Assembly (NCBI GenBank): GCA_019187225.1
Contig: JABAQQ010000013.1
Location: forward strand, 186,001-250,000
Length of the DNA: 64,000 nucleotides
Reading direction: 5' to 3'
Origin: Saprospiraceae bacterium
Lineage (GTDB): Bacteria; Bacteroidota; Bacteroidia; Chitinophagales; Saprospiraceae
This document shows positions 10,897 through 19,368 of this stretch, in pieces. Within the stretch, counting starts at the first letter, position 1; each line of letters opens with the position of its first letter. The notes beneath the pieces are model-generated. The model had not been told where the DNA came from, did no database searches, and saw only the letters and a program-made list of their open reading frames with translations. A program made the translations under genes and the position numbers.

Positions 10897-11556
10897 ATGT
10901 CTCTCATCATTACACAGGACGGTTCGCACTCCATTTTTTCGGAGCGATACGGCGTTACTTACCACTCCAAATTCGGCGCGGTGACGGAGTCGGCGCATGT
11001 TTTCATCGCTGCGGGACTGCGCTATAAAGCGGTGGTACAACGGGAGATATCCATTTTGGAAACGGGTTTCGGTTCAGGACTGAACGCCTTTATGACCTGG
11101 CTCGAAGCTGAGCGCCGCAACCTGAAGGTAAGTTACCTGGGTCTCGAGGCCTTTCCCATTGCTATGGCGGAAGCCGGTTCGCTCGATTACCCCTCTGCCC
11201 TTGGCCAACCCGAACGCAAGGGCGACTTTATCGCTTTGCACCAATGCGAATGGGAAATAAAACATTCTTTTTCAGAACAATATGTCTTTGAGAAAAAACA
11301 AAGCCGCATCGAGACGTTCGTGCAGCCGGAAGCGTTCGACCTGATCTATTTCGATGCCTTCGCTCCGCAGGCACAGCCCGAACTCTGGACGGAAGAAGTG
11401 TTCGCACACATGTTTGAATCCCTCAAACCCGAAGGAGTGCTCGTCACCTATTGCGCGCAGGGGCATTTCAAAAGAACCTTGAAAAGGGTAGGATTTACGG
11501 TAGAACGGCTCCAGGGGCCGCCAGGAAAACGGGAAATGACACGGGCATTAAAATAA
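10897..11556 (+). CDS. mnmD: tRNA mnm5s2U34 methyltransferase, MnmD type
   Basis: SAM-dependent methyltransferase acting on wobble uridine 34 of some tRNAs. It corresponds to the N-terminal domain of E. coli MnmC without the FAD oxidase domain, hence MnmD. 219 residues. The SAM site is ILETGFGSGLNAFMTW near residue 50. The family motif DLIYFDAFAPQAQPELW lies near residue 148, and the C-terminus GPPGKREMTRA is typical. It appears to be a single-gene unit. Confidence 0.92.
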   Translation: MSLIITQDGSHSIFSERYGVTYHSKFGAVTESAHVFIAAGLRYKAVVQREISILETGFGSGLNAFMTWLEAERRNLKVSYLGLEAFPIAMAEAGSLDYPSALGQPERKGDFIALHQCEWEIKHSFSEQYVFEKKQSRIETFVQPEAFDLIYFDAFAPQAQPELWTEEVFAHMFESLKPEGVLVTYCAQGHFKRTLKRVGFTVERLQGPPGKREMTRALK

Positions 11557-11620
11557 TTTGTTTTAACAATATGCCTGCAAAACAATCCCTTGAACAAGTT
11601 TGAAAAAAAGTTACGAAAAA

Positions 11621-11653
11621 TTGCGCGTTTTCAAAAGCGCCTTTTTAACTTTG
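11621..11653 (+). promoter_or_regulatory. Promoter for the small membrane-protein gene
   Basis: TTG at 11621-11623 and TAACTTTG at 11646-11653 are 22 nt apart, matching the Bacteroidota -33/-7 layout. It precedes the 49-codon gene at 11745 by about 90 nt. Confidence 0.5.
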
Positions 11654-11744
11654 GATTTCCAAAAGACAGGTATTAAGCGTGTGAAATCCAAAAACAGCGT
11701 TTCCAACGTATCTTTTTCGTCCACCATTTCAAACTTTTCTGTCA

Positions 11745-11894
11745 ATGAAAAAGATTGTTCACGACCTGTCGCCCTTTGTTGCTTTCCTGTTCACCGCAGC
11801 AGTAATGACCCTTATCGCCTATCAGTTGCTCGTTTCCCTGCAAAGAATTTTAGATGCCACGCCCGGACAACAACTGATCCGCAGCGGCTTCTGA
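11745..11894 (+). CDS. Small single-pass membrane protein (49 residues)
   Basis: An ATG at 11745 opens a 49-codon frame, MKKIVHDLSPFVAFLFTAAV and onward, ending IRSGF. It has one hydrophobic helix at about residues 9-32, flanked by lysines and an Arg-containing tail. It has a good promoter upstream and a strong hairpin 30 nt downstream of its stop. No family recognised. A longer overlapping frame from 11600 is less protein-like and is not preferred. Confidence 0.5.
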   Translation: MKKIVHDLSPFVAFLFTAAVMTLIAYQLLVSLQRILDATPGQQLIRSGF

Positions 11895-11924
11895 TTTGCT
11901 TTTAAACACACATTCTCTATCGGA

Positions 11925-11972
11925 CATGCGCACACACCCCGGCACGTCGAGTGCGCGGGGGGTGTGCGCATG
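11925..11972. terminator. Bidirectional terminator-like hairpin
   Basis: CATGCGCACAC (11925-11935) pairs perfectly with GTGTGCGCATG (11962-11972), and inner C4/G4 tracts extend the stem. It sits between the plus-strand small gene and the end of the minus-strand oxidase gene. There is no strong T run. Confidence 0.6.
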
Positions 11973-12007
11973 CCAGTGTCGTCGCGACTGACCGAGGAGC
12001 GCCCATT

Positions 12008-13468
12008 TCAGGCGAGCACTTTGCCGGGGTTCAAAATCCCGCGCGGGTCGAATACGCGTTTGATCTGTCGCATCAGGCGAAGTTCTGTTTTGGAAAAAAC
12101 AATGTCCAGGTAGGGGCGTTGTACCAGGCCGATACCGTGTTCGCCGGAAATAGTGCCGCCTTTGCTTTTCACGAAAGTGAAAATTTCGCGGATGCCTTTG
12201 GGGACTTCGACATTCCAGGTGTGGTCGTCGAGCTGGCCTTTGAGGATATTGACGTGCAGATTGCCGTCGCCGGCATGACCGTAGCAGACCGATTCGAAGT
12301 CGTATCGAGCGCCTACCTCCTTCACTTTTTTCAGCAAGAGTGGCAATTCCGCCCGCGGCACAACGGTATCTTCTTCTTTGTACACCGAATTGTGTTTCAC
12401 AGCATGGGCCACATTGCGGCGCAGTTTCCACAGCGCCGTTTTGGTAGCGTCATTGTCGGCTAAGAATATCTCTCCGCAGTCATAGTTATCCAGTACCCGC
12501 GTAATCGTCTCGCAATCGGCAAATAAACCGTCCAGATGAAAGCCGTCCACTTCGATAAGCAGGTGTGCGGCATCCTCTTCCCGGATCGGCACAGGGGTTT
12601 CGCCCACATAGCGCACCGCCCAGTCAATCGCGTTGCGTTCCATGAATTCCAGTCCCGACGGCGTCACGCCGGCCTGAAAAATCGCCGCCACCGCCGCACA
12701 GGCACTCTCTGCCGAGCGAAAAGGCGCCAGCATGAGCAGGGTCTGCGTGGGATGAGGCTGGAGTTTCAGGACGATTTTTGTGATGATGCCGAGGGTGCCT
12801 TCGCTACCGACGAGCAATTGGGTGAGGTTGTAGCCGGTCGAATTTTTCAGCGTATTCGCCCCGGTCCAGATGACGTCGCCGTTGGGCAGTACCACTTCGA
12901 GGTTGAGCACATGGTCTTTTACCACTCCATATTTCAAAGCTTTGGGGCCGCCCGCGTTGGTGCTCACATTACCGCCGATAAAACTCCAGCCCCGGCTCGA
13001 CGGATCGGGCGGATAAAACAATCCCTTTTCTTTCAAAATATTTTGTAAATGCTCCGTGATGACGCCCGGTTCTACCGTCACCTGAAAGTTCTTTTCGTCG
13101 AGATCCAGTATCCGGTCGAACCTTTTCATGGAGATCACCAGTCCGCCGGCGACGGGCAATGCGCCGCCGGCCAATCCGGTGCCCGCGCCCCGCACTGTGA
13201 CAGGGATGCGTTCGCGGTAGCAGATCTTCACCAGGTCGCTGATCTCCGCGGCGGAGCAGGGTTCGGCCACCGCCTCGGGCAGGAAGAGCAGGTCTTCCGT
13301 TTCGTCGTGTCCGCAATCGCGGCGGGTCGTTTCGTCCGTGTACAGGTACTGTTCGCTCACTGCGGCGCGCATTTCTGCCAGCGCCGCAGCGGAGATGGGT
13401 CGAAAGGCGTTACTTTTGCCGCGTTTGATTTCGGATTGCGGATTTCGGAATTCGGATCGCTGACCCAT
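12008..13468 (-). CDS. FAD-linked oxidase, GlcD / D-lactate dehydrogenase family
   Basis: Flavoenzyme that oxidises 2-hydroxy acids (glycolate, D-lactate or similar); the substrate cannot be assigned. FAD_binding_4 motifs are VTVRGAGTGLAGGALP and NVSTNAGGPKALKYG. The C-terminal oxidase domain contains CYGHAGDGNLHVNI and GEHGIGLVQRPYL. 486 residues. The conserved N-terminus (FRPISAAALAEMRA) can only be reached from the ATG at 13468, with about 22 leading residues encoded by a GGATTGC-type heptad array. An ATG at 13372 would delete conserved sequence. Other starts such as non-standard codons are possible. Confidence 0.9.
   Translation of the reverse strand: MGQRSEFRNPQSEIKRGKSNAFRPISAAALAEMRAAVSEQYLYTDETTRRDCGHDETEDLLFLPEAVAEPCSAAEISDLVKICYRERIPVTVRGAGTGLAGGALPVAGGLVISMKRFDRILDLDEKNFQVTVEPGVITEHLQNILKEKGLFYPPDPSSRGWSFIGGNVSTNAGGPKALKYGVVKDHVLNLEVVLPNGDVIWTGANTLKNSTGYNLTQLLVGSEGTLGIITKIVLKLQPHPTQTLLMLAPFRSAESACAAVAAIFQAGVTPSGLEFMERNAIDWAVRYVGETPVPIREEDAAHLLIEVDGFHLDGLFADCETITRVLDNYDCGEIFLADNDATKTALWKLRRNVAHAVKHNSVYKEEDTVVPRAELPLLLKKVKEVGARYDFESVCYGHAGDGNLHVNILKGQLDDHTWNVEVPKGIREIFTFVKSKGGTISGEHGIGLVQRPYLDIVFSKTELRLMRQIKRVFDPRGILNPGKVLA
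13411..13418 (+). promoter_or_regulatory. -7 promoter box TACTTTTG
   Basis: A good match to TAnnTTTG, 70 nt before the plus-strand barrel gene at 13489. It lies within the 5' end of the divergent oxidase gene. No clear -33 element. Confidence 0.35.
13427..13456. repeat. GGATTGC / GGATTTC heptad array
   Basis: About four degenerate heptads (TCGGATT, GCGGATT, TCGGAAT, TCGGATC) overlap the 5' end of the FAD oxidase frame and the leader of the divergent barrel gene. Confidence 0.65.
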
Positions 13469-13488
13469 TACTCCTGTTTTTTATTGTT

Positions 13489-14247
13489 ATGAAGAATTTT
13501 TTTTTGCTGATCATGTGCGCGTTGTACGCATCGAATGCTCTGGCACAAGTGATGCCGGAACACCCTGACGATGCGGAGCGCAACAAAGGTAACGCGATTT
13601 TGCTGCACCTCACTTTCGGGCTGCACCAGCCATTCGGCGACATGGCCGACCGCTTCGGTGCGGACGGCAATTTCGGCATCGGATTGGAATACCTGACGGC
13701 AAACAACATGATCCTTGGCGTCGAAAGCCAATACCTCTTTGGCCCGAAAGTGAAAGAAGACCCGCTCGCCATCCTGCGCACGCCCGAAGGCGACATTATC
13801 GGCAACGACCGCATCCTCGCTTCCGTCGCGCTGCGTAAACGCGGCTATTACTTGGGCGGCATGGTGGGCAAACTGTTCACTTTCAACGAAAAACGCTCCG
13901 GTATTCGCCTGACGCTGGGAGCGGGCCTGCTGCGCCACTGGATCCGCATCCAGGACGACAACAGCAGCGTGACCGAGCTTACCGGCGATTATAAAAAAGG
14001 ATACGACCGGCTCACCGGCGGCCTGGCACTCAATCAATTCATCGGCTGGCAACACCTCGCCGCCAACCGGCGCTCCAACTGGCTCATCGGCCTCGAATTC
14101 AACGAAGGCTTTACCAATACCCTGCGCGACTGGGATTTTAATGACAAACGCAAACTCGACGACAAGCGGCTCGACCTGCGCATCGGCGTTCGTATCGCCT
14201 GGACCTTGCCGTTCTACCAGGGAAAAGCGGAGGAAATTTATTATTAA
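13489..14247 (+). CDS. Outer-membrane beta-barrel protein
   Basis: 252 residues with a signal peptide (residues 1-20, ending NALAQ). The rest has regularly spaced amphipathic strands typical of barrel domains, with the last strand LDLRIGVRIAWTLPF. Function unknown. It may be cotranscribed with the Kdo transferase gene that starts 36 nt downstream, suggesting an envelope role (inference). Confidence 0.75.
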   Translation: MKNFFLLIMCALYASNALAQVMPEHPDDAERNKGNAILLHLTFGLHQPFGDMADRFGADGNFGIGLEYLTANNMILGVESQYLFGPKVKEDPLAILRTPEGDIIGNDRILASVALRKRGYYLGGMVGKLFTFNEKRSGIRLTLGAGLLRHWIRIQDDNSSVTELTGDYKKGYDRLTGGLALNQFIGWQHLAANRRSNWLIGLEFNEGFTNTLRDWDFNDKRKLDDKRLDLRIGVRIAWTLPFYQGKAEEIYY

Positions 14248-14282
14248 TGTGGTCAATGTGATAAAAATGATAAATAAGGCCA

Positions 14283-15578
14283 ATGCGCTTTTTTTATGAA
14301 ATAGGTATCCGGGTGATGGTATGGGGTATCCGGCTGGCTGCTGTTTTCCATCCGAAAGCGCGCAAATGGATGGAGGGGAGGCGCAATTGGCGGGAACATT
14401 ACCGGGCTGTTTTAAACCAACAACCAGCAACCGGCAACCGACGACAAACCCTTTGGCTACACGCCGCCTCGCTCGGCGAGTTCGAACAAGGCCGCCCGGT
14501 CGTCGAAGCGTTCAAAGAGCGATTTCCCGGCTGGCGCATCATCCTGACTTTTTTCTCCCCTTCCGGCTACGAGATCCGGAAGGATTACCCGCTCGCCGAT
14601 GTTGTTTGTTATTTGCCCGCCGACACGCGCCGCAATGCCCGCGATTTTTTGGATATAATCCAGCCCGACGCGGCCATTTTTGTGAAATATGAGTTTTGGG
14701 CGAATTACCTGTTCGAATTGAAAAAACGCGGCATCCCTCCCCTGCTCGTATCGGCTCTGTTCCGGGAAAACCAACCGTTTTTCCGGTGGTACGGCGGCTT
14801 CTGGCGAAAAATGCTGGGCTGTTTTACGCACTTTTTCGTGCAAAATGCGGCATCGGAAAACCTGCTTCAACGCATTGGTTTTCAAAATATTACCGTTGCG
14901 GGCGACACGCGGGTGGACCGGGTGTTGAACATTGCGGAAGGGGCGAAGGAAAATGAGATTGTGGCAGCCTTCCGAAAAAGCCCCGTCGAAGCCGGGTTGT
15001 GCGATTTGCTGATCGCGGGCAGTACCTGGCCACAAGACGAGTCGCTGATCGCAGAAGGATTGAGATTGGCGTCACTCGACGATATCAAAGTCGTTTTTGC
15101 ACCGCACGATCCCTCTCAAAAGTCGGTTTCGCACATTCTTGATCTCTTGCCCCCCGACGAGTTTGGCGCAACGAGCCTATATTCCAGGGCAACAACAAAA
15201 AGTGCGGCCGAGGCTTCCAATCTGATCATTGACAACGTTGGCTTGCTCAACAGCATTTACCGCTACGGCAGGGTGGCCTATATCGGCGGCGGTTTCGGCA
15301 AAGGAATTCACAATACGCTGGAACCTGCGGCATTCGGCCTGCCTGTCATTTTCGGGCCGAAATACGAAAAATTCGAGGAAGCCCGGCAGTTTGTGGCAAG
15401 AGGGGGAGCGTTCCCGGTGCACAATGCAACTGAATTGGAGAAAATATTGAAAAAACTGGAAGAACCTGCATTTTATGAAAAAGCTTCTCAGGCAGTACGG
15501 CGATATCTGGAAGAGAACAAAGGAGCGACAGAGAAGATTTTGTCCTTTTTCATGCAAAATCTTCGCAAAAACCCTTAA
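14283..15578 (+). CDS. waaA: 3-deoxy-D-manno-octulosonic acid transferase
   Basis: Membrane-associated GT30 glycosyltransferase that adds Kdo to lipid IVA in lipopolysaccharide core synthesis. 431 residues. An N-terminal hydrophobic anchor is followed by the hallmark WLHAASLGEFEQGRP, then EFWANYLFELKKRGIPPLLVSA, GDTRVDRV, and the donor-site region YIGGGFGKGIHNTLEPAAFGLP. Residues 45-54 (NQQPATGNRR) are encoded by four heptads of the CCAACAA type, apparently an in-frame repeat insertion ahead of the conserved core. Confidence 0.95.
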   Translation: MRFFYEIGIRVMVWGIRLAAVFHPKARKWMEGRRNWREHYRAVLNQQPATGNRRQTLWLHAASLGEFEQGRPVVEAFKERFPGWRIILTFFSPSGYEIRKDYPLADVVCYLPADTRRNARDFLDIIQPDAAIFVKYEFWANYLFELKKRGIPPLLVSALFRENQPFFRWYGGFWRKMLGCFTHFFVQNAASENLLQRIGFQNITVAGDTRVDRVLNIAEGAKENEIVAAFRKSPVEAGLCDLLIAGSTWPQDESLIAEGLRLASLDDIKVVFAPHDPSQKSVSHILDLLPPDEFGATSLYSRATTKSAAEASNLIIDNVGLLNSIYRYGRVAYIGGGFGKGIHNTLEPAAFGLPVIFGPKYEKFEEARQFVARGGAFPVHNATELEKILKKLEEPAFYEKASQAVRRYLEENKGATEKILSFFMQNLRKNP

Positions 15579-15629
15579 AAAGTTCTCATTTCCCATCCTA
15601 CCTTAGCGCCCCCAAAAGAAGAGGGTGAA

Positions 15630-15671
15630 CTCACTGCTCACCACTCACCACTCATTACTCACCACTCACCA
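15630..15671. repeat. CTCACCA heptad array, six copies
   Basis: Six consecutive heptads (CTCACTG, CTCACCA twice, CTCATTA, CTCACCA twice) with no frame slip. The array ends 8 nt before the icd start codon, so it forms the message leader. Confidence 0.9.
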
Positions 15672-15679
15672 CTTCAAAA

Positions 15680-16945
15680 ATGCAAGGATCTACCATCTCC
15701 ATTAAAAAAGGCAAACTGAAAGTGCCCAACGACCCCATCATCCCGTTCATTGAAGGCGACGGCACGGGGCCCGACATCTGGGCGGCTTCCGTGCGCGTGT
15801 TCGACGCGGCTGTGGAAAAAGCGTATAAAGGCAAAAAGAAAATCGTATGGCAGGAAGTGCTCGCGGGGGAAAAGGCTTTTAATAAAACCGGCAACTGGCT
15901 CCCCGACGAAACGCTCAAAGTCATTGACCAATACAAAGTGGCCATCAAAGGTCCGCTCACAACGCCCGTCGGCGGCGGCATCCGCTCGTTGAACGTAGCG
16001 CTGCGCCAGCAACTCGACCTCTACGCCTGCGTGCGCCCGGTCCGCTGGTTCAAGGGCGTACCCTCTCCTGTGAAAGAACCCGGCCTGGTAGACATGGTGA
16101 TCTTCCGCGAAAACACCGAAGACATATATGCCGGCATCGAATACCTGACCGGCACACCGGAAGCGGACAAAATGATCGCCTTCCTGCAGAACGAAATGGG
16201 CGTCAAGAAGATACGCTTCCCGAAAACATCTTCCATCGGCATCAAACCCGTGTCTGTCGAAGGCACGGAACGCCTCGTGCGCGCCGCGCTGGAATACGCC
16301 TTCAAGTACAAGCGTAAATCGCTGACGCTCGTACACAAGGGCAATATCATGAAATTCACCGAGGGTAAATTCAAAGACTGGGGCTATGCGCTGGCCGAAC
16401 GCGAATACGGCAACCGCGTGTTCACCTGGGCGGAATACGACCGCATCAAAGAGGCCAAAGGCGAAGACGCGGCCAACAAAGCCCAGGCCGATGCCCTCGC
16501 CACAGGCAAGTTGCTTATTAAAGACAGCATCGCCGACGCTTTCCTGCAGCAGATACTGCTCCGCCCGGCCGAATACGATGTGGTAGCCACGCTCAACCTC
16601 AACGGCGACTACCTCTCCGACGCCCTGGCCGCCCAGGTCGGCGGCATCGGCATCGCACCCGGCGCCAATATCAATTATCTCACCGGCCACGCCATCTTCG
16701 AGGCCACGCACGGCACCGCGCCCAAATACGCGGGCAAAGACATGGTAAACCCCTCGTCGGTTATCCTCTCCGGCGTGATGATGTTCGAATATCTGGGCTG
16801 GGACAAGGCGGCCAAACTGATTGTCAAAGGGCTGGAACGCAGCATCAAAAAGAAGCGCGTCACCTACGACTTCGAGCGCCTGATGAAAGGCGCGACGAAG
16901 CTGAAGTGCTCGGAGTTCGGCTCGGAGATCATTGCGAATATGTAG
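15680..16945 (+). CDS. icd: Isocitrate dehydrogenase (NADP+)
   Basis: TCA-cycle enzyme that oxidatively decarboxylates isocitrate to 2-oxoglutarate. 421 residues, full length. The substrate-binding segment [19 protein letters not shown] contains the serine that is phosphorylated in E. coli. [13 protein letters not shown] and [20 protein letters not shown] are also typical of the homodimeric bacterial NADP enzyme. The leader is a CTCACCA array and a GTTGGAC array starts at the last base of its TAG stop. Confidence 0.97.
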   Translation: MQGSTISIKKGKLKVPNDPIIPFIEGDGTGPDIWAASVRVFDAAVEKAYKGKKKIVWQEVLAGEKAFNKTGNWLPDETLKVIDQYKVAIKGPLTTPVGGGIRSLNVALRQQLDLYACVRPVRWFKGVPSPVKEPGLVDMVIFRENTEDIYAGIEYLTGTPEADKMIAFLQNEMGVKKIRFPKTSSIGIKPVSVEGTERLVRAALEYAFKYKRKSLTLVHKGNIMKFTEGKFKDWGYALAEREYGNRVFTWAEYDRIKEAKGEDAANKAQADALATGKLLIKDSIADAFLQQILLRPAEYDVVATLNLNGDYLSDALAAQVGGIGIAPGANINYLTGHAIFEATHGTAPKYAGKDMVNPSSVILSGVMMFEYLGWDKAAKLIVKGLERSIKKKRVTYDFERLMKGATKLKCSEFGSEIIANM

Positions 16946-17111
16946 GACGTTGGACTATTGGATGTTGGACTGTTGGACGTTGGACTATTGGACATTGGAC
17001 GTTGGACTATTGGACTATTGGACGTTGGACTATTGGATGTTGGACGTTGGACTATTGGACTATTGGACGTTGGACTATTGGACATTGGACTATTAAACTA
17101 CTGGACGTTGG
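16945..17111. repeat. GTTGGAC / ATTGGAC tandem array after icd
   Basis: About 20 seven- or eight-base units of the type GTTGGAC, ATTGGAC, ATTGGAT. It begins at the icd stop codon. The complementary array stands at 17310-17466, so the two form a large inverted pair around a small mobile element. Confidence 0.9.
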
Positions 17112-17137
17112 AGAAAACAACGTGAGAAGTTGACATG

Positions 17138-17262
17138 GGGAGTGGAGACTGTTCAAAAAAGCGTGTCATTTTGTTTTTTAACTGCCGTAAAATCCGACCG
17201 CGAAGCGATTGTTCACGCAGTGTTTGGATAAAGTGGAATAACACACTTTTTTGAACACTCCC
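17138..17262. mobile_element. 125-bp MITE with terminal inverted repeats and 8-bp target duplication
   Basis: Near-identical inverted ends contain GTTCAAAAAAGYGTGT (left 17151-17166, right complement 17241-17256), with homology continuing to GGGAGTG at the outer ends. The octamer TTGACATG flanks it directly on both sides (17130-17137 and 17263-17270), the expected target-site duplication. No transposase frame fits inside. The 8-bp duplication and the end sequence remind me of IS256-family elements, but the parent is not in the window. It sits between the inverted GTTGGAC arrays. Confidence 0.8.
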
Positions 17263-17309
17263 TTGACATGAAGTACAAAAACATGTTCAACATTATGCCC
17301 TTAATAGCC

Positions 17310-17466
17310 ATCCAACACCCAACGTCCAATAGTCCAACGTCAAATGTCCAATAATCCAACGTCCAATAATCCAACGTCAAATGTCCAATAATCCAACGTC
17401 CAACAGTCCAATAGTCCAACGTCCAATAATCCAACGTCAAATGTCCAATAATCCAACGTCCAATAA
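17310..17466. repeat. GTCCAAC / GTCCAAT tandem array, inverted partner
   Basis: About 20 units of CCAACGT, CCAATAAT and CAAATGT, complementary to the array at 16945-17111. It ends 90 bp before the ELW-repeat gene. Confidence 0.9.
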
Positions 17467-17555
17467 ATACAGGCGCTCTTTGCAAAAAGGGTGTTTTATT
17501 TTTTCCGCCGTTTTAAAATTGCGAAGAAAACCATTTCACCCATAAATTTTATTTT

Positions 17556-19124
17556 ATGCGAAAAATCAACACTATCAGATCATTCGCTTTTTTAGTGGTT
17601 ATCGGATTGTTTGCCCGACCGCTGTCATCCCAATCCGTCTACCTGGTAAAAGATTTGTTACCGGGGTCTTTGGACGGCCTCGGCCAACCCGGCTCTTATA
17701 TCATCGAAACGCTGGACACGCTCGCGGTCATGATCGGTCGGAGCGCCGGCAATCAAAACGTACTGTGGAGTTCGGACGGCACGGAGGCGGGCACGCAAAT
17801 CATTATTCCCGCCGGAGGGAGTTACCCGTGTTTTACAAAAGCTTACGGAAAATTATGGCTCATGCGGGAAGGTTCTTCCAATTCATTGGAAGTCTGGGAA
17901 TCGGATGGCACACCCGCAGGAACGGTAAAACGTGTTACCACGATCGGTTCTGCTGAAAAAGTCGTTGCCTTTCAGGGCAACCTATACTACTCCAACGGCA
18001 ATAAATTGATGAAATACGATACGGCAGCCCATACAGTATCGCTCGTCACTACTTTCAGTCCCTTCGATCCTGTGTACGATCTGGCGGCCTTGCCCGATAA
18101 GTTGTTGTTGATCTCTCAAAAAACGGGCGGTCTGAAGCTATTCGTATCGGATGGTACAGATGCCGGCACGGTCGGTATCTACGACCTGAACTGGCTCAAC
18201 GGAGAAAATTATCACCTGACAGCCGCCGGCGACAAGGCGTATTTCTTCGCGGCGCTGGGAGATGGCACCGAAACGTTTTATATCACCGACGGAACTACCG
18301 GTGGAACGCTGCCTCTCGTGGAAGAAGAAGCGCCACACTTTGATTTTAACGCTTTAGGTACCTCGTTGATGTGGAACGACAAATTTCTGTTCCAGGCAGA
18401 AGGTCCTGCGGGTAGCGGATCACGCGATTTATATATCACGGATGGTACAGTGCAGGGAACGATTAAATTGCAAAACCTTTTCACAGACCCGGATATTCTG
18501 AATCTGACGCCTTACCAGGATAAAGTATATTTTAGTGTGGAGGGCGGCTTTACAGATATTTGGGAGACCGACGGCACGGTGAGCGGCACCAAAAAAACAT
18601 TCCAGTTTTCCGAGTTTCCTTATTCCGGTTATGGCCTCGCCGTTTTTCAGGATTCGCTGGTTTTTTCGGGTTATGACAGCAATTTTGAAAGCGGGCTTTA
18701 CATCTCGGCAGGCAATTTCTCTTCCGCGCGCCTGATTTCCGATGCAGTCGGCGGGTTCAACGGCAATTTTGTACCGACCCCTGCTAAAATGTTTTTCATC
18801 AATTACGATGCGGAACATGGCAGGGAACTGTGGGCCTACGACCCGTTCAAAGCCACCAGTGGAACAAATGAAGATATTAAACCGGAGCGCCGTCTGATCG
18901 TCACGCCCAATCCCGCAAATGATTTTATTCGCATCGGGTATGATGACCAGTGGGGCGTCGCTCAAACGCTCAGCGTACGCAGCATGACAGGCCAGATTGT
19001 CCGTTCGTGGCAACTTACAGGCGGGCAATCGAACTTCCCCGTAAGCGGTATCGCACCGGGCATTTATGTAGCAGTTTTAAATACGTCACAGGGAGTGCTG
19101 GTGCAGAAACTGGTGATAGACTGA
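17556..19124 (+). CDS. ELWxxDGTxxGT-repeat protein with type IX sorting domain
   Basis: 522-residue predicted surface or secreted protein. Signal peptide at residues 1-25 (ending LSSQS). Repeats such as NVLWSSDGTEAGT, LEVWESDGTPAGT, LFVSDGTDAGT and DIWETDGTVSGT suggest a propeller. The C-terminal 75 residues (RLIVTPNPANDFIRIGY ... GIYVAVL ... QKLVID) are a recognisable type IX sorting domain. A paralogue of the genes at 6714 and 61589, with more degenerate repeats. Ligand and function unknown. Confidence 0.88.
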   Translation: MRKINTIRSFAFLVVIGLFARPLSSQSVYLVKDLLPGSLDGLGQPGSYIIETLDTLAVMIGRSAGNQNVLWSSDGTEAGTQIIIPAGGSYPCFTKAYGKLWLMREGSSNSLEVWESDGTPAGTVKRVTTIGSAEKVVAFQGNLYYSNGNKLMKYDTAAHTVSLVTTFSPFDPVYDLAALPDKLLLISQKTGGLKLFVSDGTDAGTVGIYDLNWLNGENYHLTAAGDKAYFFAALGDGTETFYITDGTTGGTLPLVEEEAPHFDFNALGTSLMWNDKFLFQAEGPAGSGSRDLYITDGTVQGTIKLQNLFTDPDILNLTPYQDKVYFSVEGGFTDIWETDGTVSGTKKTFQFSEFPYSGYGLAVFQDSLVFSGYDSNFESGLYISAGNFSSARLISDAVGGFNGNFVPTPAKMFFINYDAEHGRELWAYDPFKATSGTNEDIKPERRLIVTPNPANDFIRIGYDDQWGVAQTLSVRSMTGQIVRSWQLTGGQSNFPVSGIAPGIYVAVLNTSQGVLVQKLVID

Positions 19125-19197
19125 CTCCCTACCGGGTTCAGCAGCGAATGTCATACCACACGACGCCAAGTTTTTAGCATGGCGAGAAGCGGGAAAT

Positions 19198-19231
19198 ACG
19201 TTTACTAAACTTTCGAAAGTTTAGTAAACGT
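19198..19231. terminator. 34-bp perfect palindrome in a convergent gap
   Basis: The sequence is fully self-complementary about TTCGAA. Outer imperfect arms (GCCAAGTTT near 19166 and AAACTTGGC near 19259) extend it. It lies between the ends of two convergent genes and could terminate transcription from either side. Confidence 0.6.
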
Positions 19232-19310
19232 CGCATGGACGCCTTATCAACCATGCACAAACTTGGCGGTATGCGGTATAATTCTGCAAAAATCAGAAGC
19301 TCGTTAAAAA

Positions 19311-19368
19311 TTGAAATTTTAAATAACGCAAGTTGCGACGTCGCAACTTGCGTTATTTAAAATTTCAA
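19311..19368. terminator. 58-bp perfect palindrome overlapping a stop codon
   Basis: Two 29-bp arms meet at GACGTC with no mismatch. The palindrome covers the last three codons and the stop (19357-19359) of the minus-strand sugar isomerase gene and continues 46 bp beyond. In RNA it would make a very stable hairpin at the message end. Confidence 0.75.

Noticed and set aside
11600-11905. 101-codon frame overlapping the 49-codon gene
   Set aside because: It lies in another frame, is rich in Ser/Lys/Asn without structure, and the overlapping small membrane protein is more protein-like.
16945-17466. Tandem repeats considered as a CRISPR array
   Set aside because: The unit is 7-8 bp with no unique spacers, and no cas genes are present.
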